From Paenibacillus ferrarius (lineage in GTDB: Bacteria > Bacillota > Bacilli > Paenibacillales > NBRC-103111), in assembly GCF_002027705.1 (NCBI RefSeq), contig NZ_MBTG01000022.1, forward strand, positions 50,595 to 114,594: a stretch of DNA of 64,000 nt, read 5' to 3'. How positions within the stretch are numbered: the stretch's first letter is position 1; every line of letters starts with the position of its first letter. Both the position numbers and the translations under genes were made by a program. The notes beneath the pieces are model-generated. The model saw nothing but the letters and a program-made list of their open reading frames with translations, ran no database searches and was not told the origin of the DNA. Shown here in pieces: positions 32,850 through 40,646 of this stretch.

Positions 32850-34043
32850 ATGAGTCGTTTGGCTGTGCATGGCGAAACTCCGGTAAGGGATTCTATGCTG
32901 CCTTATGGGCAGCAATGGATTGAAGAGGATGACATTGCTCAGGTGGTAAGGGTGCTCCAAAGTGATTATCTTACTCAAGGTCCTGTTATCCAAGAATTTG
33001 AAAAAAAAGTTGCCTCCTATGTCAGTGCTAAATATGCCGTGGCATTCTGCAACGGAACTGCCGCCCTTCATGCTGCTTGTTATGCTGCCGGCATTGGAGC
33101 GGACGATGAGGTTATTACAACCCCCTTAACGTTTGTGGCGAGTAGCAATTGTGTTCTGTACCAGGGGGGGAAACCCGTCTTTGCCGATATTGATCGACGA
33201 ACATATAATATAGATCCCGAACAAATCGAAGCTAAAATTACTTCAAGAACTAAAGCGTTAATCCCGGTTGATTTTACAGGTCAGCCGACGGATATGGAGA
33301 AAATAAACGCTATTGCTCGCAAATTCGGCTTGGTTGTCATTGAAGACGCTGCACATTCTCTAGGCGCTCGATACCAGGGGTCTAAGGTTGGAGCAATGGC
33401 TGACATGACCATGTTTAGCTTTCATCCAGTGAAGCATATAACTACTGGCGAGGGCGGTGTTATCGTCACAGATAACGAGGAATATTATCAGAGTATGCTT
33501 CTGTTTCGTAGCCATGGGATAACCAGAGATCCCAAGAAATTAATCGATCATCAAGGTCCATGGTATTATGAAATGCATACCCTTGGCTACAATTACCGAA
33601 TGACAGATCTGCAAGCTTCTCTAGGTCTTTCTCAGTTGAATAAATTGGAGATGTTCTTGGTTCGTCGCAGAGAGATTGCCCAGCTTTACAATGAAGCGTT
33701 CGAAGTGATGGCTGGCGTTGACACTCCTTTTCAACAGCCCGATGCAGTATCTGCTTGGCATCTGTATATACTCAAACTAGATCCTACCCAACTTAGAGGA
33801 TCGAGAAAGGAGATATTTGAAGCGCTCAGGGCGGAGAATATAGGGGTTAATGTCCATTATATTCCCGTTTATCTTCAGCCCTATTATCAAGAACTTGGAT
33901 ATAAACGTGGAAGTTGCCCTAACGCTGAAGATGTTTATGAACAATTGATTACATTGCCGCTATATCCAAAAATGACCTACTCTGATGTTAACGATGTCAT
34001 TGTTGCCGTAGATCGAGTGTTGGAATATTATCGGCTTCGATAA
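32850..34043 (+). CDS. pseC: UDP-4-amino-4,6-dideoxy-N-acetyl-beta-L-altrosamine transaminase, PseC-type
   Basis: PLP aminotransferase of the DegT/DnrJ/EryC1 family, second step of the Pse pathway. 397 residues: N-terminal LPYGQQWIEEDDI, the cofactor aspartate in VIEDAAHSLGA, and the PLP lysine in SFHPVKHITTGEGG (Lys195). GGAGG lies seven bases before the ATG. It is the last gene of the operon, followed by a strong terminator. The gene order pseB...pseG-pseJ-pseI-pseC, with pseB and pseC at opposite ends, differs from the compact pse operons I know. Confidence 0.92.
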   Translation: MSRLAVHGETPVRDSMLPYGQQWIEEDDIAQVVRVLQSDYLTQGPVIQEFEKKVASYVSAKYAVAFCNGTAALHAACYAAGIGADDEVITTPLTFVASSNCVLYQGGKPVFADIDRRTYNIDPEQIEAKITSRTKALIPVDFTGQPTDMEKINAIARKFGLVVIEDAAHSLGARYQGSKVGAMADMTMFSFHPVKHITTGEGGVIVTDNEEYYQSMLLFRSHGITRDPKKLIDHQGPWYYEMHTLGYNYRMTDLQASLGLSQLNKLEMFLVRRREIAQLYNEAFEVMAGVDTPFQQPDAVSAWHLYILKLDPTQLRGSRKEIFEALRAENIGVNVHYIPVYLQPYYQELGYKRGSCPNAEDVYEQLITLPLYPKMTYSDVNDVIVAVDRVLEYYRLR

Positions 34044-34142
34044 TATGTCGGTAGATCCGCTTCAGCTGTTCCTTCGTGGTGGATTTTGTTGTGATTACAT
34101 AGTTGACCCAATAGAACAGTTTTCCTGTTTATTTATCTGCAA

Positions 34143-34181
34143 AAAAAGGGTGACCCGAGAAGTCTTTTGGGTGACCCTTTT
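34143..34181 (+). terminator. Terminator of the sugar operon
   Basis: AAAAGGGT-G-ACCC pairs with GGGT-G-ACCCTTTT (one central mismatch) around a 12-base loop and runs into T. It lies about 100 bases after the pseC stop. The rest of 34044-34290 shows no gene. Confidence 0.75.
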
Positions 34182-34368
34182 AAATTTCGCTTTATTTATC
34201 ATGAATTCAGAAAGTACTCACATCAAAACGGGGTTAAACCTAGTGCTATCAAGGAAATCGGAGTAACGAATAATGTGAATTTTTTAGCATGAAAAAGGAC
34301 ACCTCCGTTCTCTTGTCGAAAGGTTAAAGTACCACTAAAAACCATTCGAGAGGAAGTGTCCTAGCACC

Positions 34369-34533
34369 ATGGTAGCACAGAACCAGTCCCAAGCGCCAGA
34401 ACAACAATCGCGTCGTGAACGAAGAATTCACATTATGCAGGAGCGGCGACGTAGCAAGAAAATAACACGGAAACTACGTGCGGTAACCTTCAACAACGAT
34501 ACCGTGACCGATGCCGGAAACTTTCAGTTTATA
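34369..34533 (+). pseudogene. Transposase-like N-terminal fragment
   Basis: About 55 codons, MVAQNQSQAPEQQSRRERRI..., strongly basic. They lose homology near 34533, where the frame runs into IS66-derived sequence. It is likely the 5' end of the transposase whose 3' end is at 34866-35342, but the family cannot be confirmed from this part. Confidence 0.45.
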
Positions 34534-34850
34534 GAAATTTTAAAGGCAAACGGGGCAAAGCCAAACAAAGCTATCCGAAAAACTTGCTCGATCGCTTAAA
34601 AGACAAACAACACGAAGTGCTGCGCTTCATGAGCGATCCGAACGTTCCCTTTGATAACAATTTGGTTGAACGAGATCAGCGGATGAACAAGGTAAAGCAG
34701 AAGGTATCCGGTACATTCCGAAGCCAAGGAGGGGCAAACGAATTTTGCCGCATTCGTGGATATATTTCTACGGTAAAGAAACATTCTCTTTCCGTATTGA
34801 ATGCACTCCATGATGCTTTATGTGGAAGACCCTTCCTTCCTGCTCCATAA
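34534..34850 (+). pseudogene. IS66 transposase, C-terminal fragment
   Basis: Frame reads KQSYPKNLLDRLKDKQHEVL, then FMSDPNVPFDNNLVERDQRM and CRIRGYISTVKKHSLSVLNA, ending GRPFLPAP and TAA. This is a different IS66 lineage from the remnant at 20.0 kb, because it ends in the GRPFLPAP tail that the other lacks. The first 400 or so residues are absent. Confidence 0.8.
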
Positions 34851-34865
34851 CCCAACGGGTACTTT

Positions 34866-35342
34866 GTACCCCCTATTTGTGTTGGCGAGGTGTACCCTTA
34901 CGAGGGACCCATCAGCGAAATCGAAAACGTCAAGCTACTACTTTCATGGAAGGACGGGTATATCGCTTCGAGCAAACCGCAGGTTTGTCTCCTGTGTACG
35001 GATTTGTCTTTGGATCTCGTTACGATTCAGAGATACTATCACATGCGCTGGAACATCGAGACGGGATACCGGTACTTTAAGGAGTTGCTGGGCTTCGACC
35101 AATACCAGTTGCTTTCGTTTATAGGCATTGGACGGTTTTGGGCTATCCAGTTCCTAACGCAGAACTTTCTGGAGTTCCAGCGACAAGAGTGGATGGAGCG
35201 TCAATCCGAAATGACGCTTGGTGATGTGGTGCGCCGCATTCGAGAAGAGTACTTTGGGCAGATCATCGTCTATGTGTATCAGCAAGCCCTCGAGAAGAAG
35301 CCTCTTTTCGACATTCTCCAGCAATTCAAGCTGTCTGCCTGA
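34866..35342 (+). pseudogene. IS4/IS701-like DDE transposase, C-terminal fragment
   Basis: About 150 codons from VYPYEGPISEIENVK to LFDILQQFKLSA. They contain YYHMRWNIETGYRYFKELLG, which fits the Y-(2)-R-(3)-E-(6)-K signature around the last catalytic glutamate. The N-terminal two thirds with the two aspartates are missing. Confidence 0.75.
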
Positions 35343-35504
35343 AATCGAAATGACCGTTTACGCTACAGGTCTGCCCATTTGGGCCTCTTTCAAGTGAAAT
35401 TCGCAAGACTCAAGTAATTAACTATTAAACTGTGGTTTTCTACAATTGACTCAATCAACAAATTCTCATCAATGGTCAAAATTTCGATACTATTCTACGA
35501 TTTC

Positions 35505-35513
35505 TGATATAAT
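35505..35513 (+). promoter_or_regulatory. Extended -10 promoter of the second GT2-TPR gene
   Basis: TGATATAAT (TATAAT at 35508-35513), 80 bases before the start; the -35 is not convincing. The stretch from the IS remnant (35343) to here shows no gene. Confidence 0.5.
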
Positions 35514-35592
35514 ATAAGTAATTACAACATTATTTGCACATCCTACCTAATCAAATTACAATGCTTAGGGCAATTTGAGGAGATATACAATA

Positions 35593-37428
35593 ATGCTATT
35601 CTTGAGCTTATGTATGATCGTAAAAGACGAGGCTAAACATTTGGACAAATGCCTTCAAAGTGTCTCTAATTGTGCCGATGAGATTATTATTGTAGATACA
35701 GGCTCAACAGATAATACCAGGGAAATTGCTGGCCGTTACACCCCCCACGTGATCGATTTTGCGTGGAAACAGGATTTTGCAGCAGCACGCAACGCCTCAA
35801 TCCTTCCTGCTAAAGGGAAGTGGATTCTGTATCTGGATGCCGATGAATTCATTAACCCCGAATTTGCAACGGATTTACTGCACTTCTTAGAGAGGTTGCC
35901 TAGTAATGTCCCAACTGGTGTAATCGTTCCCATTTACAATTATGTCGGCGAATTAAATTCTGGTAAAATCTCAGAGTCCAAGGCAATTCGGATATTCAGT
36001 AACAACCGTCATATTCATTTCGTCCGGCCGATCCACGAACAACTTCTCTGCACGCAGGGGGATCTTCAAGAAGTAGAGTGCTCTTTCCCAATTTATCATA
36101 CTGGTTATTTGAAGGAAGTCATAGAAGCCAAAGATAAATCGTCAAGAAATATGGCGATCTTCAATTTGATGTCCCGTCAAGGCAATCTATCTTGCTACGA
36201 CTGGTTTACACTTGGAAATGAGCACACGGTTCAAGGTCAGTACCAGAAAGCTTTAGAATGCTACGAACAAGCACATCAACCATCCGAGATGCAGAAAAGT
36301 TGGCTGCCGCTATGTATCGGCAACATGATTAACTGTTGTATCAACCTAGAGAAGTACTTCGAAGCCTGCCAGCATATTATGACAGCGCAAAAAACTTGGC
36401 CTGACGCTTGCGACTTTTACTGGCTGCAAGGCTATCTTCTAGCTAGACTAGGATTGGACAGCTACGCTATCGAGGCTCTGCGCACATGCATTCGTTTGGG
36501 TGATAATTCGGAACAACTGGAATCCAACAAAGTGCTAATTAGTCCCAACAATGCTAGCTCGTTACCTCTCCAACAATTATCGGTTCTGCATATACGCAAT
36601 TTCAGCTTTCAGGAAGCAGTAGCTACATTATCCAAGTTGCTCTACGTGACTCCAAACAACAAAACAGTGCTAAAACACTTACTACAAATCTTGCATTCTT
36701 TTGGTGAATTAGATGGTATGGAATCACTTCTACGCTCGTTTTATCCGTTTCCTCAACCTTATCAACTCATCATGATACTAGAGTTATGCATCGAGTTAGG
36801 AAGTAAATCGCTCTCGACCTCGTACTTGAACATCTGCACAGAACAACATGTTGAACTACCTGCGAGATTAGGATTGCAGTTCGCCATTCTTCATGAAGAT
36901 GCGCAGTTATTCGGTAAACTTAAACAAAACCAACCTTCCGCAGAACTAGACATCGACATTGCCTATATGTCCTTTTTGCTCTGGGAAGAAAGCCTATTGG
37001 AAGTAGACAAACAGGCACATGATATCGATTGGCTCGCTCAAATATATATGAAATTTTTCTATGCCGAACAATTTGACTGCTGTGATCGGTTAGTTGAGAA
37101 GTTTAATAGCCCTTCTTTGTTGAATGTGCTGGGAAATAACTTTTTTAATAATCGACAGTATGAATTGGCAATGGATTACTACTCCACTTTGTTGAATCAA
37201 AATGCTCTCACAGCTGAAGGCTATGAGAATGTTGGCCGTTTATACATTGCACAAGGCGATGTTGCGGAAGGGATTGATTATATACGCAAAGCCATTGAAC
37301 TCAACCCCATGAATATTACTCTCTATACTTACTTACTTCAACATCTGACCGAAGCATCCGAACAAGAAAATTTAAAACTTACAATAGTGGATAAGTATCC
37401 GGGATTGAACCATTTCCCGCTGCTTTAA
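35593..37428 (+). CDS. Family 2 glycosyltransferase with TPR tail (copy 2)
   Basis: 611 residues from the ATG at 35593, with GAGGAG ten bases ahead; the longer reading from 35575 starts inside that site. It has a GT-A domain with LSLCMIVKDEAKHLDKCLQS, VDTGSTDNTREIA, the DXD block LDADEF near residue 79, then a TPR region with YDWFTLGNEHTVQGQYQKAL and a C-terminal AEGYENVGRLYIAQGD. It is more divergent from copies 1 and 3 than they are from each other. It is followed by copy 3 after only nine bases. Confidence 0.85.
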   Translation: MLFLSLCMIVKDEAKHLDKCLQSVSNCADEIIIVDTGSTDNTREIAGRYTPHVIDFAWKQDFAAARNASILPAKGKWILYLDADEFINPEFATDLLHFLERLPSNVPTGVIVPIYNYVGELNSGKISESKAIRIFSNNRHIHFVRPIHEQLLCTQGDLQEVECSFPIYHTGYLKEVIEAKDKSSRNMAIFNLMSRQGNLSCYDWFTLGNEHTVQGQYQKALECYEQAHQPSEMQKSWLPLCIGNMINCCINLEKYFEACQHIMTAQKTWPDACDFYWLQGYLLARLGLDSYAIEALRTCIRLGDNSEQLESNKVLISPNNASSLPLQQLSVLHIRNFSFQEAVATLSKLLYVTPNNKTVLKHLLQILHSFGELDGMESLLRSFYPFPQPYQLIMILELCIELGSKSLSTSYLNICTEQHVELPARLGLQFAILHEDAQLFGKLKQNQPSAELDIDIAYMSFLLWEESLLEVDKQAHDIDWLAQIYMKFFYAEQFDCCDRLVEKFNSPSLLNVLGNNFFNNRQYELAMDYYSTLLNQNALTAEGYENVGRLYIAQGDVAEGIDYIRKAIELNPMNITLYTYLLQHLTEASEQENLKLTIVDKYPGLNHFPLL

Positions 37429-37437
37429 GGAGGACAT

Positions 37438-39399
37438 ATGGATCAATTGCTCTCACTTTGCATGATCGTAAGAGACGAGGAAAAAGTGCTACGCCGGTGT
37501 CTAGATAGTGTAAAGGACTATGTGGACGAGATCATCATTGTGGATACAGGATCCATCGATTCCACTAAACAAATTGCACTGGAATATACAGATCAAGTTT
37601 TTGATTTTGAATGGATCAACGACTTCTCGGCAGCTAAGAATGCAGCCATCCAAAGAGCAACGTCCAAATGGATTCTAGTCCTAGATGCAGATGAATACGT
37701 CGACTCTACACAAATGAGCCATTTGCTAGCGATGCTCGAACAAGCCAATCATGATGCCCCGATGGGCTACATCCTTACGATATACAATTACACCGGGCCT
37801 ATTAGAAAAGGAAAAATGGTTGAATCGACTGCACTGCGCCTATTTTCTAATCATCCGGATATTTACTTCGAGCGCCCCATCCATGAACAGGTCGTGTACC
37901 GCCACGGACATTTTGAACAAATTTATTATCGTCTTTCGATCTTCCATACAGGTTATACACTCGAAGTAAGACAAGAAAAGAATAAATCAACCCGAAATCT
38001 AGCTATTTTTGAGAGATTGAAAGAAACCAAACAATTCGAAGAGTACGATTATTTTACGTTGGGAAATGAATATTTCGCAGTAGGGGACTTAAAGAAAGCA
38101 CTCTATTATTACAAACGGGCAACCACAAAAAAAATGGAGAATCAAGCATTTATGTTGCACTGCTTGAATCAAACGGTTATCACTCTTATTGAACTCGACC
38201 GTCTGAAGGAAGCATTGGAAGTGGTAGAAAATGGACTGCGCCGATTTCCCGCTTATGCTGACTACTACTGTTTTAAAGGTCTCATTCTCGAAAAGGTGGG
38301 GCTAGCCCCTTTAGCTATAGAATGGTTTGAGACCAGCCTGAAGATCTCAAATTCACCGCCTAACAAAGACGGTCGTTACTGGCTTGTATCTCCCAATTAC
38401 GGAAGTATTATACCCTTGGTACATCTTGTGAATCTATATTTGAAGGATTCAGATGTGCCTAAAGCAGTTAGCGCTTTAACAAAGCTCATTAATCTAAGCC
38501 CTGGCGATCAGAAGGTGCTCTATCAGCTTTTTATTCTGCTATCTCAAAGCGAGCCTACTTCATCAATTATTGATTTCTTCGAAAAAATATTTGTGAATCC
38601 ATCTCAAGCAGATATCCTGCAGTTGTTTCAAGTTAGCTTGTTATTAGGAAATCAAGAATTAACAGCTCATTATCAGCACCAATGCGAACAGCACAAGATT
38701 TCGCTGTCATCCCATTACAAGCTGCTCTCGGCACTGATCCGTAATTCTCAGGATGAATTTGAACGAATCATGCAATTGATGCTGCCACAAGAACAGAGTG
38801 AACACAATAATAAACTCTACATCTTAGCGAGCTTAGTTTGGAACCGAGCCGCATATTCTGATCAATTCTGTGAAACCATTGATGGCAGCACGCTACAGAA
38901 GGAACAGCTTTACCAAATCGTTCAAGTAGCTTTTCAATTGACCACTGAAGGAACATGTCCAACGCTCGATTCAGAACAACTTAATTACGCCGTTACTTTG
39001 CTCATTGACTTGTTTAAATATGGATATTTTGACGCGTATGACCGATTTATCGAAAAACTTCAACCCTACTATTTTATAGTAGCGAATTTAATTGGCGACC
39101 ACTTTTATTCGCAAAGTCAGATTCAGCTCGCACTGGACTATTACTCTATGCTTATACAGCATGAACAGCTTGCCGCAGTAGGATACGAAAATGTAGGGAA
39201 ATTGTATATGAATCAAGGCGATGTGGAAGAAGGCTTGGCTTTTGTGCGTAAATCAATCGAACTTAATCCATACCGTCCTTACCTGTATGTATTTTATTTA
39301 GCGCAATGCTCAGATGCTGACCTCTCCAAAGACGTGCTAGACAGATATAAAGAGCAATACCCACACTACTATGGGCTAATGATGAACGCTATGCGATAG
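37438..39399 (+). CDS. Family 2 glycosyltransferase with TPR tail (copy 3)
   Basis: 653 residues, starting MDQLLSLCMIVRDEEKVLRR. The same layout as copy 1 is seen: VDTGSIDSTKQIA, LDADEY, EEYDYFTLGNEYFAVGDLKK as first TPR, DGRYWLVSPNYGSIIP in the middle and NQGDVEEGLAFVRKSIELNP at the end. AAGGAGG precedes the ATG by four bases. It forms a two-gene unit with copy 2, ends at a very strong terminator and is convergent with the fliT-fliS-flaG-fliD genes. Confidence 0.86.
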   Translation: MDQLLSLCMIVRDEEKVLRRCLDSVKDYVDEIIIVDTGSIDSTKQIALEYTDQVFDFEWINDFSAAKNAAIQRATSKWILVLDADEYVDSTQMSHLLAMLEQANHDAPMGYILTIYNYTGPIRKGKMVESTALRLFSNHPDIYFERPIHEQVVYRHGHFEQIYYRLSIFHTGYTLEVRQEKNKSTRNLAIFERLKETKQFEEYDYFTLGNEYFAVGDLKKALYYYKRATTKKMENQAFMLHCLNQTVITLIELDRLKEALEVVENGLRRFPAYADYYCFKGLILEKVGLAPLAIEWFETSLKISNSPPNKDGRYWLVSPNYGSIIPLVHLVNLYLKDSDVPKAVSALTKLINLSPGDQKVLYQLFILLSQSEPTSSIIDFFEKIFVNPSQADILQLFQVSLLLGNQELTAHYQHQCEQHKISLSSHYKLLSALIRNSQDEFERIMQLMLPQEQSEHNNKLYILASLVWNRAAYSDQFCETIDGSTLQKEQLYQIVQVAFQLTTEGTCPTLDSEQLNYAVTLLIDLFKYGYFDAYDRFIEKLQPYYFIVANLIGDHFYSQSQIQLALDYYSMLIQHEQLAAVGYENVGKLYMNQGDVEEGLAFVRKSIELNPYRPYLYVFYLAQCSDADLSKDVLDRYKEQYPHYYGLMMNAMR

Positions 39400-39425
39400 C
39401 TCATAAACATCTATTCAGCCGAGCA

Positions 39426-39472
39426 AAAACGAGGCACTTGTAAGCAGTATCTGCTTACAAGTGCCTCGTTTT
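39426..39472. terminator. Strong bidirectional terminator
   Basis: A perfect 22-bp stem (AAAACGAGGCACTTGTAAGCAG and its complement) with a three-base TAT loop. A and T runs at the ends suit both the plus-strand GT2-TPR unit and the minus-strand fliD-fliT unit. Confidence 0.9.
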
Positions 39473-39490
39473 CATGTACAAGTGAATCAT

Positions 39491-39853
39491 TTAATTTCTA
39501 TTATCAACAAAATAACCTTCTGCCTGTAAATATTGATTCTGGTAGGCATGCTTATGCTGCTTCATCCGCTCTATCTTATCAATATTAGTCTTGACTACTT
39601 TCTGAAAGTTGATCAGCTTTGCATTGAAAAGAGTTTCTAACTGTTGACATTCCGCGGCAACCCGTCTAATCTGATCGTTTAGCGGAGCAGGTTGGAATTG
39701 GGCCAAACGCTGGCTAAGGATCTCTTGCTCCTGCTGCAAAGCATTCAGTCGCGGGATTTCTTGCTCTTCCTCAATATCAATCTCCAACAACTGCTGAGTC
39801 TTATGCTTTAACTCAATCAGTAAAGATAAAATCGTCATTTCTTGCTCTATCAT
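39491..39853 (-). CDS. FliT-like flagellar export chaperone
   Basis: 120 residues from the ATG at 39853, all helical and strongly charged (LLIELKHKTQQLLEIDIEEE). It overlaps the fliS stop by ATGA. Gene position directly after fliS and size match FliT, the chaperone of the filament cap FliD; sequence conservation in this family is low, so the call rests mainly on context. Confidence 0.65.
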   Translation of the reverse strand: MIEQEMTILSLLIELKHKTQQLLEIDIEEEQEIPRLNALQQEQEILSQRLAQFQPAPLNDQIRRVAAECQQLETLFNAKLINFQKVVKTNIDKIERMKQHKHAYQNQYLQAEGYFVDNRN

Positions 39854-40239
39854 GATTGAACTTTCGCAACGCCATGGAGCTCCTTCATGGCCATAACCCA
39901 CGTATCACGTAGTTCCGAAATTAACTCTATACACTCTTGAAGAGCATATACATCCAACTTGAAATTTACATGAAACAATCTTCTTTTTACATAATCATAA
40001 ATTTTTCCTAATTGGTCTGCAATTTCATAATTATGATTAAGTGTAATCGTCAATTCATCCAGGATATCTACTGCTTTCTTAATGTTGATATTCTTTAAAT
40101 TAAAATCCTCATTCTCTATCGCCATTAAACCCTGTTTCATAAATTTAATACATCCACTAAAAAGCATGGTCGTTAATTCCCAAGGAGCTGCAGTGTTGAC
40201 TTGCATTCTAAGATAAGTTGCTTGAGCTTGTTGATTCAT
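39850..40239 (-). CDS. fliS: Flagellar export chaperone FliS
   Basis: 129 residues from the ATG at 40239 (MNQQAQATYLRMQVNTAAPW), preceded by AGAGGTAGG. FliS hallmarks are the Y-L-x2-Q-V-x-T-A start, ELTTMLFSGCIKFMKQG and the helical end. It binds the flagellin C-terminus to prevent premature polymerisation, and in B. subtilis FliS also cooperates with FliW, whose gene is 5 kb away. Confidence 0.93.
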   Translation of the reverse strand: MNQQAQATYLRMQVNTAAPWELTTMLFSGCIKFMKQGLMAIENEDFNLKNINIKKAVDILDELTITLNHNYEIADQLGKIYDYVKRRLFHVNFKLDVYALQECIELISELRDTWVMAMKELHGVAKVQS

Positions 40240-40246
40240 GCTTGTC

Positions 40247-40624
40247 CTACCTCTTCTCGTCAATATTGAGTCCATTAATTTCTTGAAAATTAGCAATCAA
40301 ATCAACAATTTTTTCATTCGGAATTTCTCGAATGACTTCATTGGTATCCTCATTAATTACCTTCACCATGATTTGTCCCGTTTTTTCATGTACGCTATAT
40401 GCGAACTTATGTTTAGCGCCCTCGAGTGTCTTGTTAATTTTCTCAATTGCTTGTACTACTGCTTTGTCCGAAACCGTTAACTCATAATTCTGTTTCTGCA
40501 TAAGTTGACTGACTGATTCCAAGCCGCCGATTTCTGAGCTTGTTGAAGTGGGAGAAACAGTTATATTCGTATAGGGAGTTTGATCGCCACTACGCGTGAC
40601 CCCCCCAAATGAATTTATCTCCAT
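40247..40624 (-). CDS. flaG: FlaG family flagellar protein
   Basis: 125 residues: a variable, Ser/Thr-rich first half and the conserved FlaG half with KFAYSVHEKTGQIMVKVIN and EVIREIPNEKIVDLIANF. It lies between fliD (22 bases) and fliS (seven bases). FlaG proteins influence filament length in some bacteria; the mechanism is not settled. Confidence 0.9.
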   Translation of the reverse strand: MEINSFGGVTRSGDQTPYTNITVSPTSTSSEIGGLESVSQLMQKQNYELTVSDKAVVQAIEKINKTLEGAKHKFAYSVHEKTGQIMVKVINEDTNEVIREIPNEKIVDLIANFQEINGLNIDEKR

Positions 40625-40646
40625 ATGTTCATCACCTCACTATATT

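Larger units (their letters stand above)
34291..35342 (+). mobile_element. Chimeric insertion-sequence remnant (IS4/IS701-like ends around an IS66 fragment)
   Basis: A leader with the inverted pair AGGACACCTCC / GGAAGTGTCC is followed by a transposase-like start at 34369. Then comes about 315 bases of an IS66 transposase tail, then the C-terminus of a DDE transposase with the Y-R-E-K signature. No matching terminal repeats or target duplication could be recognised. None of the pieces is a complete gene. Confidence 0.7.

Noticed and set aside
34045..34266. Plus-strand frame after pseC
   Set aside because: It covers the operon terminator and lacks a ribosome-binding site.
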